Under the pieces are notes generated by a model. It worked only from the letters and a program-made list of their open reading frames with translations. It ran no database searches and was not told the DNA's origin. A DNA stretch of 64,000 nt from Metaphire vulgaris (lineage: Eukaryota; Annelida; Clitellata; Crassiclitellata; Megascolecidae): positions 4,756,531 to 4,820,530 of the forward strand of contig CM030868.1 in assembly GCA_018105865.1 (NCBI GenBank), given 5' to 3'. Each line of letters opens with the position of its first letter. The stretch's first letter is position 1. Position numbers and translations under genes: made by a program. This document shows, piece after piece, positions 11,058-21,846 of this stretch.

Positions 11058-12672
11058 GAAGTTTTTTTCTCAAAAACTCCGCTTAGCACTTTACTTGTCA
11101 GCACTCGTCACGTTTTTACTATCTTTGTCTTACGGTATATTCCTCGTTTTTTTGTCGTGTTTTTTTGCGCACGGAAGTAGTTAGAACAATTTTCTTTCCA
11201 ACCACTTACGTGTTTTGCTGTGCTTCTTTCCTTGGTTCAAAGTTCCACAACATCTACCAAATCTGATTGGTTGTCTTAAAATTTGCTTGGCCAATGGCTT
11301 TGTTCCTTTGGCCACTTGAAAACTATGTTGCATTGTGTGGTTTTATTGAGAATAATCATGGGATATGAAATATTGAGTTCAATGGGCTTATAGTTTTGCT
11401 TAGTAAAACACCCTGTAGTAAATCAGTGGCTTTCTGTACATTTGGTGCTTTCATGTGTGTCAAATTTGATCTTGCACTCAACATAAGTGAGAATTTCACG
11501 TACGTATGTCGTATAAGCTAGTTTCATGTTTAACTTTGAGTAGGCGTTTATAGTTGTTAAGCATAAAATTTTATTTTGCAATCAAATTATATTATAGGCA
11601 GAAGTATTTAGCAGAATTTGTATTATAACTTTCCTTTATTGTTTCGTATCCAATGAATTCAAGCAATTCTTAGCTGTTTTGTGTAATTGTGTACAGTATT
11701 ATTACTTGAATTTTCATTACATATATCTTTTGTCTGCAGTGGCTTATGAAGCTAATCACATTTTGTTAGTCATTGTTAACGTTATACTTAGTACGGCACA
11801 GTAGTACTTAATAATAGTACAATGTTGGTCATTATTTAATCTATGCACTTTGATATTTGACAGTGTTACTTAGATGACTTAATTTTCTTCAAGGAATTTG
11901 TGCAATTTGATGTTGGATGTTAATTTTTTTATATTTTATATTTAATTATAATAATAGTAGTTGCTAATTAATATGATGATATTTTAACTAAGCCTTAGTG
12001 CAAGGAAGTGAAATTGTAGATGATATGTCGAAGACAGAAATGCTTTTAGATTACTAAATATATGCAGGAAAATCTTATCTATTTGAATTAATTTAATAAG
12101 TAAGGAGATAGAATCAGAGTGTAGTAGAATTATTTTATTATCTATAGCTGAGCTGATTATTTAAGTTAACCCTTTCACCTTGTATGGCCAATGTTTAGAC
12201 TTCATAACGTATGGTTACAGCGGTTGCAGAAGCGAAAAGGTTAATGTAGACATGTAGAGGTTTATGCAATGAAATTGTTTGAGAATTTATCATGCAAAGC
12301 AGATGATATATTTATGTGTAAATTTTACATTTACAGTTATGTGGACGATGATAGTAATGATTGTACTTTGGCTATTAACTTACTTTTAATCTAATAATTT
12401 TCCATCATATATATAGTATATTTAATCTGATGCCTTTAATCCTAGATCTGGTTTATTGTTTTTTTAGTGTGACTCTGTCTGTAATTGCGCATTTCCTTTA
12501 CACAAATTCTGATGTACGGTTTTGTGTTCTGTTATTTTCATGTTTCAGTCATCGATTAATGATTCTCATAATTCCAAGGATGTATGAAAAACGACTTCGC
12601 ACTGAAAGCGGGGTGTATTTATTTCATGATTTCAAAAACTAGCGCATTTATTTACTTCGCTTAAGATTAATA
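11058..12672 (+). other. MARCH 3' flank / probable 3' UTR
   Basis: AT-rich sequence without a supported gene directly follows the TGA stop. A TTAACCCTTTCACC ... GAAAAGGTTAA block at about 12167-12243 resembles a diverged TTAA-type MITE. The polyadenylation site cannot be chosen from sequence alone. Confidence 0.4.
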
Positions 12673-12914
12673 ATTGAATGGATGGGTGGAATAAGGAGTT
12701 AAAAGCAGTTACCACCTTAGTGGTGAGATTGTCAATTGAAGGGCCCAGAGGAATAAGGAAGTAAATCCAGTTACCCCATTAGTGTTGAAAATATCAATTG
12801 AAGGGTCCGGTGAAATATGGAAGTAGATGCAGTTACCTCTCTTATTGTTATTGATAATCAAACCATTGGGGGGTCGGATACAGTTACCTCCTTATTCCAC
12901 CCATCTATTCAATT
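12673..12914 (+). mobile_element. Palindromic MITE family J, copy 1
   Basis: The ends ATTGAATGGATGGGTGGAAT and ATTCCACCCATCTATTCAAT are long inverted repeats bounded by TA. The interior alternates GGAATAAGGAAGTAA and CAGTTACC words, so the whole element can fold back. A relative lies at 42812-42994. The TA border suggests Tc1/mariner type, but this is inference. Confidence 0.75.
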
Positions 12915-13445
12915 ATAGTGTGTTTTGCATGTATGATATGTGCATTTGGTAAATACTGTTTCCCATCTAGTGTTTGATTGTTTAAATGTACGGTAATATA
13001 CTCTGGAGTAAACTTCTATTGTGAGAAAATTGTCTTCATTTGCAATTATTGGTGTTCTTGTCTCGTAAAAACTTGGGACAGATGTAAAAGCTAGTGACGA
13101 AACATATTTGCATGCAAGGAGCAGAGGTGCTTCACCCTTGAAATCTGCATCACCTTTGTAAATGCAAATTGTGTTTGAGCTTTGCTTTACTAATATTTAT
13201 GCCATTACTCGAGCTTATTCCATTTTGTTCTGATTTTTACAGTGTAGCTGGTAAGTTAGTTCCAATGGCTAAATTTGAATATATTTTTTAAAATGTCTCA
13301 TCAGCATTACTACTGATGATGCTTGTGTTTTTGACTTTGTTTGTTCTTTTGCCGTGCTTTCAAGTAGATGGATAACGAAGAAAGAAAATATACTTCTACC
13401 TTTTATAATGTATCTGTTATGATGATGTATTATTTAAATTAATAA
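12915..13445. other. No gene recognised
   Basis: AT-rich sequence with no domain-bearing frame or inverted-repeat element. Confidence 0.4.
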
Positions 13446-13453
13446 GGCATTAT

Positions 13454-13756
13454 CAGTGGCAGTTCCACCATGTTGATGACTGGGGTTGCATCCCCCCACC
13501 GGGGTTCAGGATGACCTTTTTTGCCTGTCGACCTATTTTCCGGTGAGTTTTTAAAAAATTTGTGATAAATACTGCAAATGACCTTTTTTGTTTGTCAGCC
13601 TTTTTTGGCAAGGTTTATTAACATTTAGTGAGCAAAACACTAGCAATGACCTTTTTCTCTCTTCTTTTTCTTCTTCTTTGCTTTGCATCTCCCCACCAAC
13701 TTCCTATAGATTTGTTTCATCCCCCCCCCCACCAAGAATTCCTGGAACTGCCACTG
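13454..13756 (+). mobile_element. hAT MITE family W (CAGTGGCAGTTCC), copy 1
   Basis: The ends CAGTGGCAGTTCCA and TGGAACTGCCACTG are perfect inverted repeats, flanked by an exact 8-bp duplication GGCATTAT (13446-13453, 13757-13764). The interior carries the shared motif three times (about 13508-13530, 13578-13599, 13648-13661), separated by about 70 bp. Confidence 0.9.
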
Positions 13757-13789
13757 GGCATTATTATTTTTGTGTTTATTGTTGTTTTG

Positions 13790-14213
13790 TGATATTGATT
13801 TGATGATTGATTTGATGATTGATTTGATGATTGATTTGATGATTGATTTGATGATTGATTTGATGATTGATTTGATGATTGATTTGATGATTGATTTGAT
13901 GATTGATTTGATGATTGATTTGATGATTGATTTGATGATTGATTTGATGATTGATTTGATGATTGATTTGATGATTGATTTGATGATTGATTTGATGATT
14001 GATTTGATGATTGATTTGATGATTGATTTGATGATTGATTTGATGATTGATTTGATGATTGATTTGATGATTGATTTGATGATTGATTTGATGATTGATT
14101 TGATGATTGATTTGATGATTGATTTGATGATTGATTTGATGATTGATTTGATGATTGATTTGATGATTGATTTGATGATTGATTTGATGATTGATTTGAT
14201 GATTGATTTGATG
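13790..14213 (+). repeat. 12-bp satellite (GATTTGATGATT)n
   Basis: About 35 essentially perfect copies over about 425 bp. All frames stay open because the period is a multiple of three. The Met-Ile-Asp-Leu and Ile-Ile-Lys-Ser polypeptides are therefore artefacts. The near-absence of variation points to very recent expansion or ongoing homogenisation. Confidence 0.97.
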
Positions 14214-14642
14214 AATGGTGCTTGCAAATGATTTTTAATGTTGATTCAATTTCTTATTTTCATATTTTGTCAAATTGTCATTCATGATTTGCTTGGTCAA
14301 GTTTGTTCTACTCTGTTCTATTGACACGTATTTAATGTTGCATGTAATTGTAAGAGTAATTGTAATCTGTATTACTGTTTTTATTTAGTGTTTAGTCATT
14401 CTGACTAGGGCAACTGATTCCAATTTCTCACTTCCCAATTCAGCTTGGTAGACTGCAGAGAGTTTAGAATTGATCAGAGATCATTAGCCAAAAATGGATG
14501 CACATGACTTCTCTTCCATTAGTGTTGTCTTCATATTGGCTTCCCGTTTAAAACGAAGATACATTTGTGGATCTTTGTCTGGTTTTATAAAATTCTGGTT
14601 GCCTTTTTCATAGTTCAAAGCAGAAAATACTCTCCTGCAGGG
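14214..14642. other. No gene recognised
   Basis: AT-rich intergenic sequence. No TIR pair or coding domain was seen. Confidence 0.4.
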
Positions 14643-14843
14643 CAGTGTTTTATACAGGCTTGTTAGGAGGGAAAATTCCCCCCCCCAAAAAAAAACCCTC
14701 AAAATCCCCTGCCCCCCCCAAAAAAAATCCCAGCACTTACACAAATTTTGCATTGAACCGTGTCTTTTCCCGTCCAACCAAGTCGATTCCCCCCCGAAAG
14801 CCTCAATTTCTCCCCAAAGGCCTGGAGTCTGGATAAAACACTG
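14643..14843 (+). mobile_element. hAT-like MITE family F (CAGTGTTTTAT), copy 1
   Basis: The ends are CAGTGTTTTATACAGG and TGGATAAAACACTG. The interior is rich in C homopolymers. The flanking duplication is unclear (CCTGCAGG versus CCGCAGTG). The second copy is at 28387-28560. Confidence 0.7.
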
Positions 14844-14920
14844 CCGCAGTGTGATATTTGTAAGGGGGCAAAGGGTGGAATCTGGGTCACAAGCTAGATT
14901 GGATCAAAATGATTGGGATC

Positions 14921-15167
14921 CAAGGGCGGTTCCACGTTGGGTACGACGGGGGGAGGGAGGGATCCCCAAGCTTTTTCTTTGCTTGTCAGCGTTTTCAGGG
15001 TTTACCGGGTTCGGACCCCCTGTCCTTGTGTGCAAAACAGAGCTGATGACCGTTTTTTGCTCGTCAGTCTGTTTCAGGATTTCATTGCACCCCCCTAATT
15101 TCATCCCCCCACCAACTTCTTAGAAATTCATTGCATCCCCCACCAAGAATTCTTGGAACCGCCACTG
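14921..15167 (+). mobile_element. hAT MITE family W, copy 2
   Basis: The ends are CAAGGGCGGTTCCA and TGGAACCGCCACTG. Flanks TTGGGATC and TTTGGATC match at 7 of 8. Two shared-motif copies are at about 14969-14989 and 15045-15067. Confidence 0.85.
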
Positions 15168-15309
15168 TTTGGATCTATAGACTTTTCTGTCACATGTTAA
15201 TCCCTTTGCTACCATTGTTGCTATTGATCATTTTGCTGCTATGACAGCCATTTAGAACTGCCTTGATTCCAGAGTTGTATTTGAGAATCACTTTAATGAG
15301 GGAGAGGTG

Positions 15310-15494
15310 CAGTGGCGGCTCCACCGGGGGGCCAGGGGGCCCGTGCCCCCTATTGAGTGCCTGCCCCCAGTGTCCCCCCCAGTTGGGACCCTATACTTAA
15401 TGCTACATGCATTAAACAACAAATGGTTGGCCCCCATGATAAGAAGTTGCCACCCCAACGGCCCCCCACTTGCCAAATCTTAGAGCCGCCACTG
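15310..15494 (+). mobile_element. hAT MITE family A, copy 3
   Basis: Canonical ends. Flanks GAGAGGTG (15302-15309) and GAGGGGTG (15495-15502) differ by one base. Confidence 0.9.
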
Positions 15495-15793
15495 GAGGGG
15501 TGGCTGGTGGTGGATAATTTCTAATTATTTCATTATGCTAAATAGGTTAGTTAAATAAGTTAGCGAGAGCATAAACTGGACCGGTGGGGGAAAGGGCAAA
15601 TAAGCAGTGACCAGGAATTTCTCCCCTTTAGCCCCCCACCCAACAGGTACCACACTGTTTGAGTCTCTTATATTATGTAGTTAGCTTAAGAATCGATGAT
15701 GATATTTATTATTGCTCTTAACTCTCGCATAGTTACTTACATAGCTGTCATTTTGTTGATCTGTTTAACTGGCGTACCCACGGGGGGAGGGAG

Positions 15794-16095
15794 CAGGGGC
15801 GTAGCCAAGAATAAAACTGTGGAAATCTTAAAAAACACATTAAAAACTTTAAGGTAGCCTGATTTTTTTTTTTGGGGGGGGGGTATATATACTGATATTA
15901 GTGTTTATTCTAACCACCTTAACATTGGGGGGAGTTTGAAATGTTTGGGGGACAAGATTTGTCTCTCCACGCTTTTCCATCCCCAAGCCAACATATACAA
16001 ATTTGGGGGGGGGATTTTAAAACTTTGGGTGAATTCCCCCCAAAACAGGTATAGAATAAACACTGACTGATATACTCCTCATCGCTACGCCCCTG
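15794..16095 (+). mobile_element. hAT-type CAGGGGCGTAGC element nested in family T
   Basis: The ends CAGGGGCGTAGCC and CGCTACGCCCCTG are inverted. The flanks are G-rich (GGAGGGAG / GGGGAGGG) and reconstruct the interrupted family T sequence when the element is removed. Family E copy 1 (15899-16065) is inserted inside it. Confidence 0.75.
15899..16065 (+). mobile_element. hAT MITE family E (AGTGTTTATTCTAG), copy 1, innermost of the nest
   Basis: The ends are TAGTGTTTATTCTAA and AGAATAAACACTG, with an exact 8-bp duplication ACTGATAT (15891-15898, 16066-16073). The core contains GCCAACATATACAAATTTGG. Confidence 0.9.
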
Positions 16096-16436
16096 GGGGA
16101 GGGCGGACCAGGATCCCTATTCTGGATGGGATCAGTCGTGGGATTTGCGCAAGACCGTTGAGAAATTTTTCTGGGGTGGATGGATAGGTAGATACCGTAG
16201 GTTGATCGGAACAGATCTGATGTGTCAAGAACTTGGTGACGTTTTATTTTCTTGTAGTCTTTTTCACTCGAAAATGTTGCTGTGTCCCTCTATTGAGAGT
16301 CTATTCAGGAACCCTGGCTATGCCAGTGATATTTGTTTTTAAACGTTTTTTTGTAAAACTACAAATAATGATGCTCTGACATTAGATGGCATTTAGATTC
16401 ATTTGTGTTGCTCTGTGTTCTTTGATATGTTGTTAC

Positions 16437-16623
16437 CGGTGGCGGCTCCACCGGGGGGGCCAGGGGGGCCCGTGTCCCTATCGAGAGCCTGGCCCCCCAG
16501 TGGCCCCCCAGTTGGGACACTATACTTAATGCTACATACATTAAACAACAAATGGTTGCCCCCCATGATTAGAAGTTGCCACCCCAACGGCCCCCAACTT
16601 GCCAAATCCTAGAGCCGCCACTG
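16437..16623 (+). mobile_element. hAT MITE family A, copy 4
   Basis: The left end has one change (CGGTGGCGGCTC). The right end is canonical and the duplication GTTGTTAC (16429-16436, 16624-16631) is exact. Confidence 0.92.
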
Positions 16624-16631
16624 GTTGTTAC

Positions 16632-17460
16632 CCATTCTGTACATTAGTTATATGCATTTTCAATTCAGGATTCATGTTCTTTGCATGCACAATAATATGA
16701 CTTTTAATCTATGTGTGTTCTTTCAATCCGTCAATATTTTGAGCTCTGAACTTCGCATGCCTTGTGGAGTACAATGCATACCATTTGCATCATTATGTTA
16801 GGTGTGCATAATATTGCTATAGCATTAGCACACAACATTTTATACAGTGGCGTGGAGGGGATTGCCAGCGCCCAGGGCAAGGCAGGCTAGCCATCACCGC
16901 CCTAGCTTATGGACAGATAGAAGTAATGTGGAAGGGAGAGAGTAGAGAGGAAGATAGAGAAATGAGAGGGGGTGGGCAGGGAAATGAGATGGAGGAAGGG
17001 AGGGTCGAGAAGAGCGACGGAGAAGGGATTATGAATGGGAAAAGAGGGAGGAGAGGGTAGGTTGTGTGACGTAGTTGAGGAGTGGTAGGGAGGGAGTTAG
17101 GGAATTTGTGGGAAAGGATATAGGCCTAGAGGAATGAGCGGAGAGAGGTGCAGACAAGAGAAAGGAGTGGACGATGCTGGGTAGAAGATCTCTGGAGAGG
17201 GAAGGGAGAAGCTTAGGAAAGGGACGGGGAAGAGAGGATTAGAAAAAATGATGGGATATACACGAGCACAGAGTTAGAAAGTTATAAGCCTATAAGAAAC
17301 TGGAGCAATGTTCAGCGAAGCATTAATTAAAATAACGTCGCGACGATGATCCTTAAGCTCCATCCATTATTAAATTGATATTGCCTATAGCAATGATAAC
17401 AGCGCGTCGTCCAATGAGAACACGGTTATACAAAGGGACAGACTTTGGGGGGCGGAAGAT
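16632..17460. other. No gene; purine-rich tract
   Basis: Contains a strongly purine-rich strand at about 16915-17260 (GGAGAGGGAG-like words without a fixed period). No coding domain recognised. Confidence 0.4.
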
Positions 17461-17461
17461 G

Positions 17462-17610
17462 GCAGAGTGGGTTACGTGCTGGAGCGTCAGGCTGACGGAG
17501 CGGGTTCAAGCTCCGTTAGTGCCACCAGTGGCTTTCACACAGGCAGTAATGCCTTCTAAGCCACTTTAAATCATGCTATGTCCAATAATTATTATCTAAT
17601 ATAATAATTC
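17462..17610 (+). mobile_element. tRNA-derived SINE, second family, with (ATT)-type tail
   Basis: A box-A-like TGGCAGAGTGGG (about 17460-17471) is followed at tRNA-like distance by a box-B-like GGGTTCAAGCTCC, as in an RNA polymerase III promoter. The downstream tail CTAAGCCACTTTAAATCATG then AT-rich sequence matches tails at 26519-26540 and 48325-48348, which run into ATT arrays. No tRNA cloverleaf with paired acceptor ends forms, so a SINE is preferred over a tRNA gene. Confidence 0.55.
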
Positions 17611-18549
17611 CCTACGTCTGTTTGTGCGTCACGCATCCCACTCACTCCCGTAAGACGGACTTGGACTCTCCCTGGATAGTCCATCTTCGCGTTCGCATTG
17701 GGCGACGCGCTGCTATAATGGTTGTCATAGGCAACCAAAAGTTATAACGAGCGGAGCCTGATGAAGCTTTCTAGTTATTAGATGTGTACAGCGTCACGCC
17801 ATGTAAGTGGGCGTGACTTGATGAAGTGGCGTGATTTTTACGTACACACAATACATATGTACAACAACTGTTGTTTCGAATTTGTTTGGCGTGCCAAAGC
17901 AGCGCAGCAAGTTCAGCGTTCAAGAGCAATCCGACAAGCAAGTGAGACAGAGAGCCATGTCCCAGCTCCTCCGTGGGAGACCAAGCCCCTTTGTGGCCAT
18001 GGCCAGAAATGGTCCGTAGGCCCACTGAGGAAGACCAAACCCCTTTGGGTCCGTAGTCCCAACCGGAGTCCTAGGGTCCGTTCTCAGGGTGCAGGCCGTG
18101 CAGCCCCCTGCGGTGGGGGAAAGACCACCCAGTGGGGCTATAGGAACAATTTTAAATGATAATCACGTATTCACTTTACACTTTCAAATTTAAAATATTA
18201 GTTTATGTAATGATATGAACTTTTGAAATAAATTCGGGTAGGAAATATCCATTTTGACGGGTTAACAGCTAGTAGGCCTATATATAAAATTGACCAAAAC
18301 GAATATTCGCTCAATAGACGAAGCCTTGGCTAACAGTACTTACCAACACATCATCTTTATTTACCAGAGATAAATAAAATTGGGATTCCTTGCATAATAA
18401 AGAGAACATTTTTGCGAAAGCAGACCAATCAGCCGATGCCGTTAAAAATTGAAGGCGCTAAACCTTCACTTGTCTTTTGGCCTTTGAATGTATGGAATGG
18501 ATCGTCTTGGATCATTGATCAGTTCAATCTATGTAATCGAAACAGTATA
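17611..18549. other. No gene recognised
   Basis: The frame of about 125 codons at 17782-18159 has no recognisable domain and lies in sequence with repeated CCAAGCCCCTTTG / CCAAACCCCTTTG words. I do not call it a gene. Confidence 0.4.
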
Positions 18550-18557
18550 CTGTCAAT

Positions 18558-18888
18558 CAGTGTTATTTCTAGGATTTTGAATTTGGGTGTGTCGGCAAAA
18601 TCTGGAGGGTGTCGGAATTTTTAAGTCTCTGCCCAAAAAAGCCTGAGAAGCAAAAAAGTCATCAAAACCTTAAAGTCTAAAAAAAACCTCTGACAATCAA
18701 AAAAGGTCATCTGAGAATAAAAGTTGGGAGGTGTGTCCTTCTCCATTTGGGGAGGGGGTGTTCTGAGCTAATTAGTATGCATTTTGTATGCATACCATTG
18801 TCACATTACCAATTTTTTGGGGCGGGGTGTCGACCTCAAATTGGAAGGTGTTGAGGAGGGGGTGTTATGGGGTGTAAAAATATCCCTG
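18558..18888 (+). mobile_element. hAT element family M (CAGTGTTATTTCTAG), copy 1
   Basis: Bounded by CAGTGTTATTTCTAG and ATATCCCTG with an exact 8-bp duplication CTGTCAAT (18550-18557, 18889-18896). It contains two shared-motif copies (AAGCAAAAAAGTCATCA at about 18648-18665 and CAATCAAAAAAGGTCATC at about 18693-18711). A relative lies at about 50640-50840. Confidence 0.88.
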
Positions 18889-18924
18889 CTGTCAATAGTA
18901 TTCTGTCACCTGATAACGTCAATA

Positions 18925-20838
18925 TTACTGTTCCTTGCAGTGGCAGTAGGCGCGTAGGTGTGGCAGGCGTTTCATAACGCAATGCGGCTGATTTCCATAC
19001 TTATTAATGCGACTGATTTCACTTTCGGAGATTGTGTACCGCTGTTTTTTGACGAAATATTTCACCGTTCCCTCGAAAAGAGCGTCGCCCGGCCGGGTTC
19101 TTACGGCGACCTGGAAGAGAATTTCCGACGAATTCGCCTTGTCATCGAGAACAGGCGTCCGACCGTGATAATCCGAACGTCGAAAACGTAACAGGTGGTC
19201 GTTGGCGGCCCACTTGACTGCTTTTGCCACTTCCAGAAGACTCAACTCTTCGCAGACGGCTCTTTCCGAATCCGTTAGATCGTTTATGGTTCGAACGAGG
19301 GCCAACGCTGCCTCTTGGACGTTTCTGTCGTCCGAACTGACCGAAGTCCAACTGAGGCAGGCACACCAGTGAGGCTCTATCGCAGCATCGGCGCACGACC
19401 GTTCCTTTGGGATCTCCCTGAAGAGGCTGATTCCTCTCTGTTTCAGGTCGCCTAGTCCGGCGCCACCAAAGTTGATCACGTCACGAAAGGTGGCGTGAAC
19501 GTCAAACGGAGTGACCAGTCGATGGGCGTTCGTTTTCAGATTACTTGCAGCGTCCGGATGTTTCTCCTGGAACCAAGTGGGAAGCCTTATGCCGAAGAAA
19601 GGCATCCGCTCCTCGTACTTGCCCTGCTCCGTGTTCCTCACGTTCTGAAACCTCGCTCCGTGGTCGGACATTAGAACCAGGATGGCACGGTAGAGGTGTC
19701 CACCTGTGTGCAGGTGTTCGAGGAACCTCTTCAGGTCGTCGTCGGCGTGTTTCAGTTCCGAGTAGCCGTCGTGGGTGTATTCGCTGTGGAAGACAAACGA
19801 GAACTTTCTCTGTTGTGCGTAGACTTCTATGAAGTCACTCATCCAGTTCATCATGTTCTGGTGACGGGAAATCGACCCAAGACATTTCGGGTGGTACTTG
19901 GCAAAGCCTCCGGTGGCGGCAAGATAAAACGTTCTCATGTAGTGGTCCACAGGTTGATTCCTGAAGCCCAACATTCTGTAGGTAAATGTTCCCATCTGAG
20001 AACCGTCCTCACCCCACTGAATTGCGTATCCCAGTTTCTTCAGGTCGTTCCATATCCATGGATGACCATCAACCGTGGTGGCACCCGCAATCCCTCTTCG
20101 AGCTTCTGGCAACTCCAGCTCCGTTTTTCCAGTTAGTATTGGTAAGAGGGCTTGTGGAGTACCATCTCCAACAATATTATACCCTTCTAGAACAACTCCG
20201 CCAAGGACTTCTACGAAATATTTATACGATTTTGGCAGATGTCTCATCCACGTCAGTCTCGATACAGAATCGAAACCGAACATGAGTATGTCGAGATCTA
20301 GTGGACACCCCTCGCGGACGACTTTTTGCCGACGTTGAACTTTCTTGTTAGGTGCAATACCAACTAAAATATTTGTCTTCACCGAACCGTCTGAGCCGAC
20401 ACATTTGGCTTCGAAAACGTCCGAAACAAGTCGGGTGCCGTTTAGCATCGGCTTAATCGGGTTCGTTCTCGTAACTTGATAGTCGCCTCTTCCGCGACGA
20501 ATCGGAACGTAAACGCATTTGATGATGCCGTGTTTGGCGGTTGCATTTTTCGAGATATAGAACGTTCCGTTGGCGGTGTAAACCCAGTTCTCATCCGCTT
20601 CGGAACAGCGAAGCGGTGTAGGCTTGTTCGAGTAGGCTTTCAGTTCCGGATGCCAGAGTGCTAGCTCAGGAAATACGCACGACTGCTGAGACTGTAGGGC
20701 GTCGAAGACGTGCTTTTCATAAGTGGAGACATCGATTTGCGGTGATGAGAATATAACGTAAACTAACGCCAGAATTAAAGTCCCTAATATGAAATAGGCG
20801 CGTCTACGCCATAAGCGAAAAACATTTCGGAGCAACAT
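18925..20838 (-). CDS. DUF229 family, alkaline-phosphatase-fold type II membrane protein
   Basis: A single uninterrupted frame of 637 residues. A short basic N terminus is followed by one hydrophobic helix at residues 14-31, so it is predicted to be a signal-anchored lumenal or extracellular protein. DUF229 hallmarks are the ILMFGFDSVSRL block (184-195, with the GxDSxSR nucleophile-type motif), NIVGDGTPQALLP (221-233), a EYTHDGY segment (353-359), and VLMSDHGARF (388-397) with the metal-ligand DHG. MPFFGIRLP follows at 412-420. These blocks place it in the alkaline phosphatase/sulfatase superfamily, although members are common in invertebrates and their substrates are largely unknown. Several NxT/S sites (for example NGT at 90 and 133, NAT at 98) fit a secretory location. 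It has no introns, unlike the other genes here, so it may be an old retrocopy, though single-exon DUF229 genes could also be original. The 637-residue length is normal for the family. Confidence 0.9.
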   Translation of the reverse strand: MLLRNVFRLWRRRAYFILGTLILALVYVIFSSPQIDVSTYEKHVFDALQSQQSCVFPELALWHPELKAYSNKPTPLRCSEADENWVYTANGTFYISKNATAKHGIIKCVYVPIRRGRGDYQVTRTNPIKPMLNGTRLVSDVFEAKCVGSDGSVKTNILVGIAPNKKVQRRQKVVREGCPLDLDILMFGFDSVSRLTWMRHLPKSYKYFVEVLGGVVLEGYNIVGDGTPQALLPILTGKTELELPEARRGIAGATTVDGHPWIWNDLKKLGYAIQWGEDGSQMGTFTYRMLGFRNQPVDHYMRTFYLAATGGFAKYHPKCLGSISRHQNMMNWMSDFIEVYAQQRKFSFVFHSEYTHDGYSELKHADDDLKRFLEHLHTGGHLYRAILVLMSDHGARFQNVRNTEQGKYEERMPFFGIRLPTWFQEKHPDAASNLKTNAHRLVTPFDVHATFRDVINFGGAGLGDLKQRGISLFREIPKERSCADAAIEPHWCACLSWTSVSSDDRNVQEAALALVRTINDLTDSERAVCEELSLLEVAKAVKWAANDHLLRFRRSDYHGRTPVLDDKANSSEILFQVAVRTRPGDALFEGTVKYFVKKQRYTISESEISRINKYGNQPHCVMKRLPHLRAYCHCKEQ

Positions 20839-21424
20839 GATTTCTGCTCAAGATACCTCGTGAACCGTTACGTCTTCACTACTGTAACGTCCTGTTGGAG
20901 AAACTTATATAGATTCAGCATTTAAAATGATGACCAGTAAAACGTTTATCCGTAAGATTCTGTTAATAGTTGGAAATCCCAAACAGCGTCGCAGGCACGC
21001 AATAATTACTGAATATTATCAGCAAATGTCTTTCGATGCCAATATAGCTGCACGCGCAGTTGAATTTTCACCAAAGTGTCCAATGTTTTTCAAATGTGAA
21101 ATTTCTCAAGTAAAACCACGCAAGAGTAGTTCAAATTCAACCTAATTCTCCTCCGTCTATTATTCATCACACCAGCGAACTTGATATTTATCCGGACAGT
21201 GTGGCGTCTTCTGCAAGATGTCTTTTCACTTCATCTGTTTCATCGTTGAAGAGTTAAACTCGTTGAGGATTTCTACATATAGGCTCATTCAGTCATTCCT
21301 TCAATTTCGCGCATCCAATTGTAAAACCCTAAAGCAAAATACAGCAGCATCACGAATGAAGTACTAAAATGCAGGCTTTGGACAGAGAGTGCTTCTCTTC
21401 TATTTCTCCTTTTTTAGTATCCTA
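20839..21424. other. Upstream region of the DUF229 gene
   Basis: No TATA-box position can be supported. AT-rich sequence with small frames only. The promoter of the minus-strand gene must lie here. Confidence 0.35.
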
Positions 21425-21432
21425 ATCCCTAC

Positions 21433-21625
21433 CAGTGGCGGCTCCACCGGAGGGGCCAGGGGGGCCCGTGCCCCCCCTATTGAGAGCCTGGCCCCCCAGT
21501 GGCCCCCCAGTTGGGACCCTATACTTAATGCTACATACATTAAACAACAAATGGTTGGCCCCCCATGATTAGAAGTTGCCCCCCCAACGGCCCCCCCCAC
21601 TTGCCAAATCCTAGAGCCGCCACTG
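21433..21625 (+). mobile_element. hAT MITE family A, copy 5
   Basis: Canonical ends, with exact duplication ATCCCTAC (21425-21432, 21626-21633). The right duplication overlaps the first base of family D copy 2, so this copy landed at the edge of an existing MITE. Confidence 0.93.
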
Positions 21626-21632
21626 ATCCCTA

Positions 21633-21846
21633 CAGTGTTTAATCTAGACTCCTGGACTCCGGGGGAGAGGAAACTGACAGAGCCGGGGGAACTGAAAAAG
21701 CCGGGGAAAGTCAGCTAGGGGGCTGCTGTTAGCTGATGTAGTATGCCAAAATTTCCGGGAGAATTTGAAATTTTCGGGGGGAATTTGAAATTTTCGGGGG
21801 GGGGGGAGGGCAAGTTTCCCCCGGAAACGGCCTAGATTAAACCACG
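21633..21846 (+). mobile_element. hAT MITE family D, copy 2
   Basis: The left end CAGTGTTTAATCTAG is canonical. The right end CCTAGATTAAACCACG has decayed. The interior GGGGCTG/CTGTTAGCTGATGTAGTA core is shared with other D copies. Confidence 0.8.

Larger units (their letters stand above)
15778..16328 (+). mobile_element. Family T transposon, outer host of a triple nest
   Basis: The left end ACTGGCGTACCCACGGGG and right end CCTGGCTATGCCAGTG correspond to the family T ends seen at 27253-27540 and 35441-36139. The body (TCCCTATTCTGG ... GGATTTGCGCAAGACCGTTGAGAA) is shared with them. It is split by a GGCGTAGC-type element (15794-16095) that itself contains family E copy 1. The flanking duplication is not clear. 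Confidence 0.7.

Noticed and set aside
13790..14213. CRISPR-like direct repeats
   Set aside because: The units are contiguous with no spacers, and the genome is animal.
13640..14231. 195- and 153-codon repeat proteins
   Set aside because: These are the 12-bp satellite translated; there is no start context or domain.
17462..17535. Functional tRNA gene
   Set aside because: Box A and box B are visible, but the acceptor stem does not pair and the downstream tail matches a SINE.
17782..18159. 125-codon frame as a gene
   Set aside because: Low-complexity repeated words and no recognised motif.
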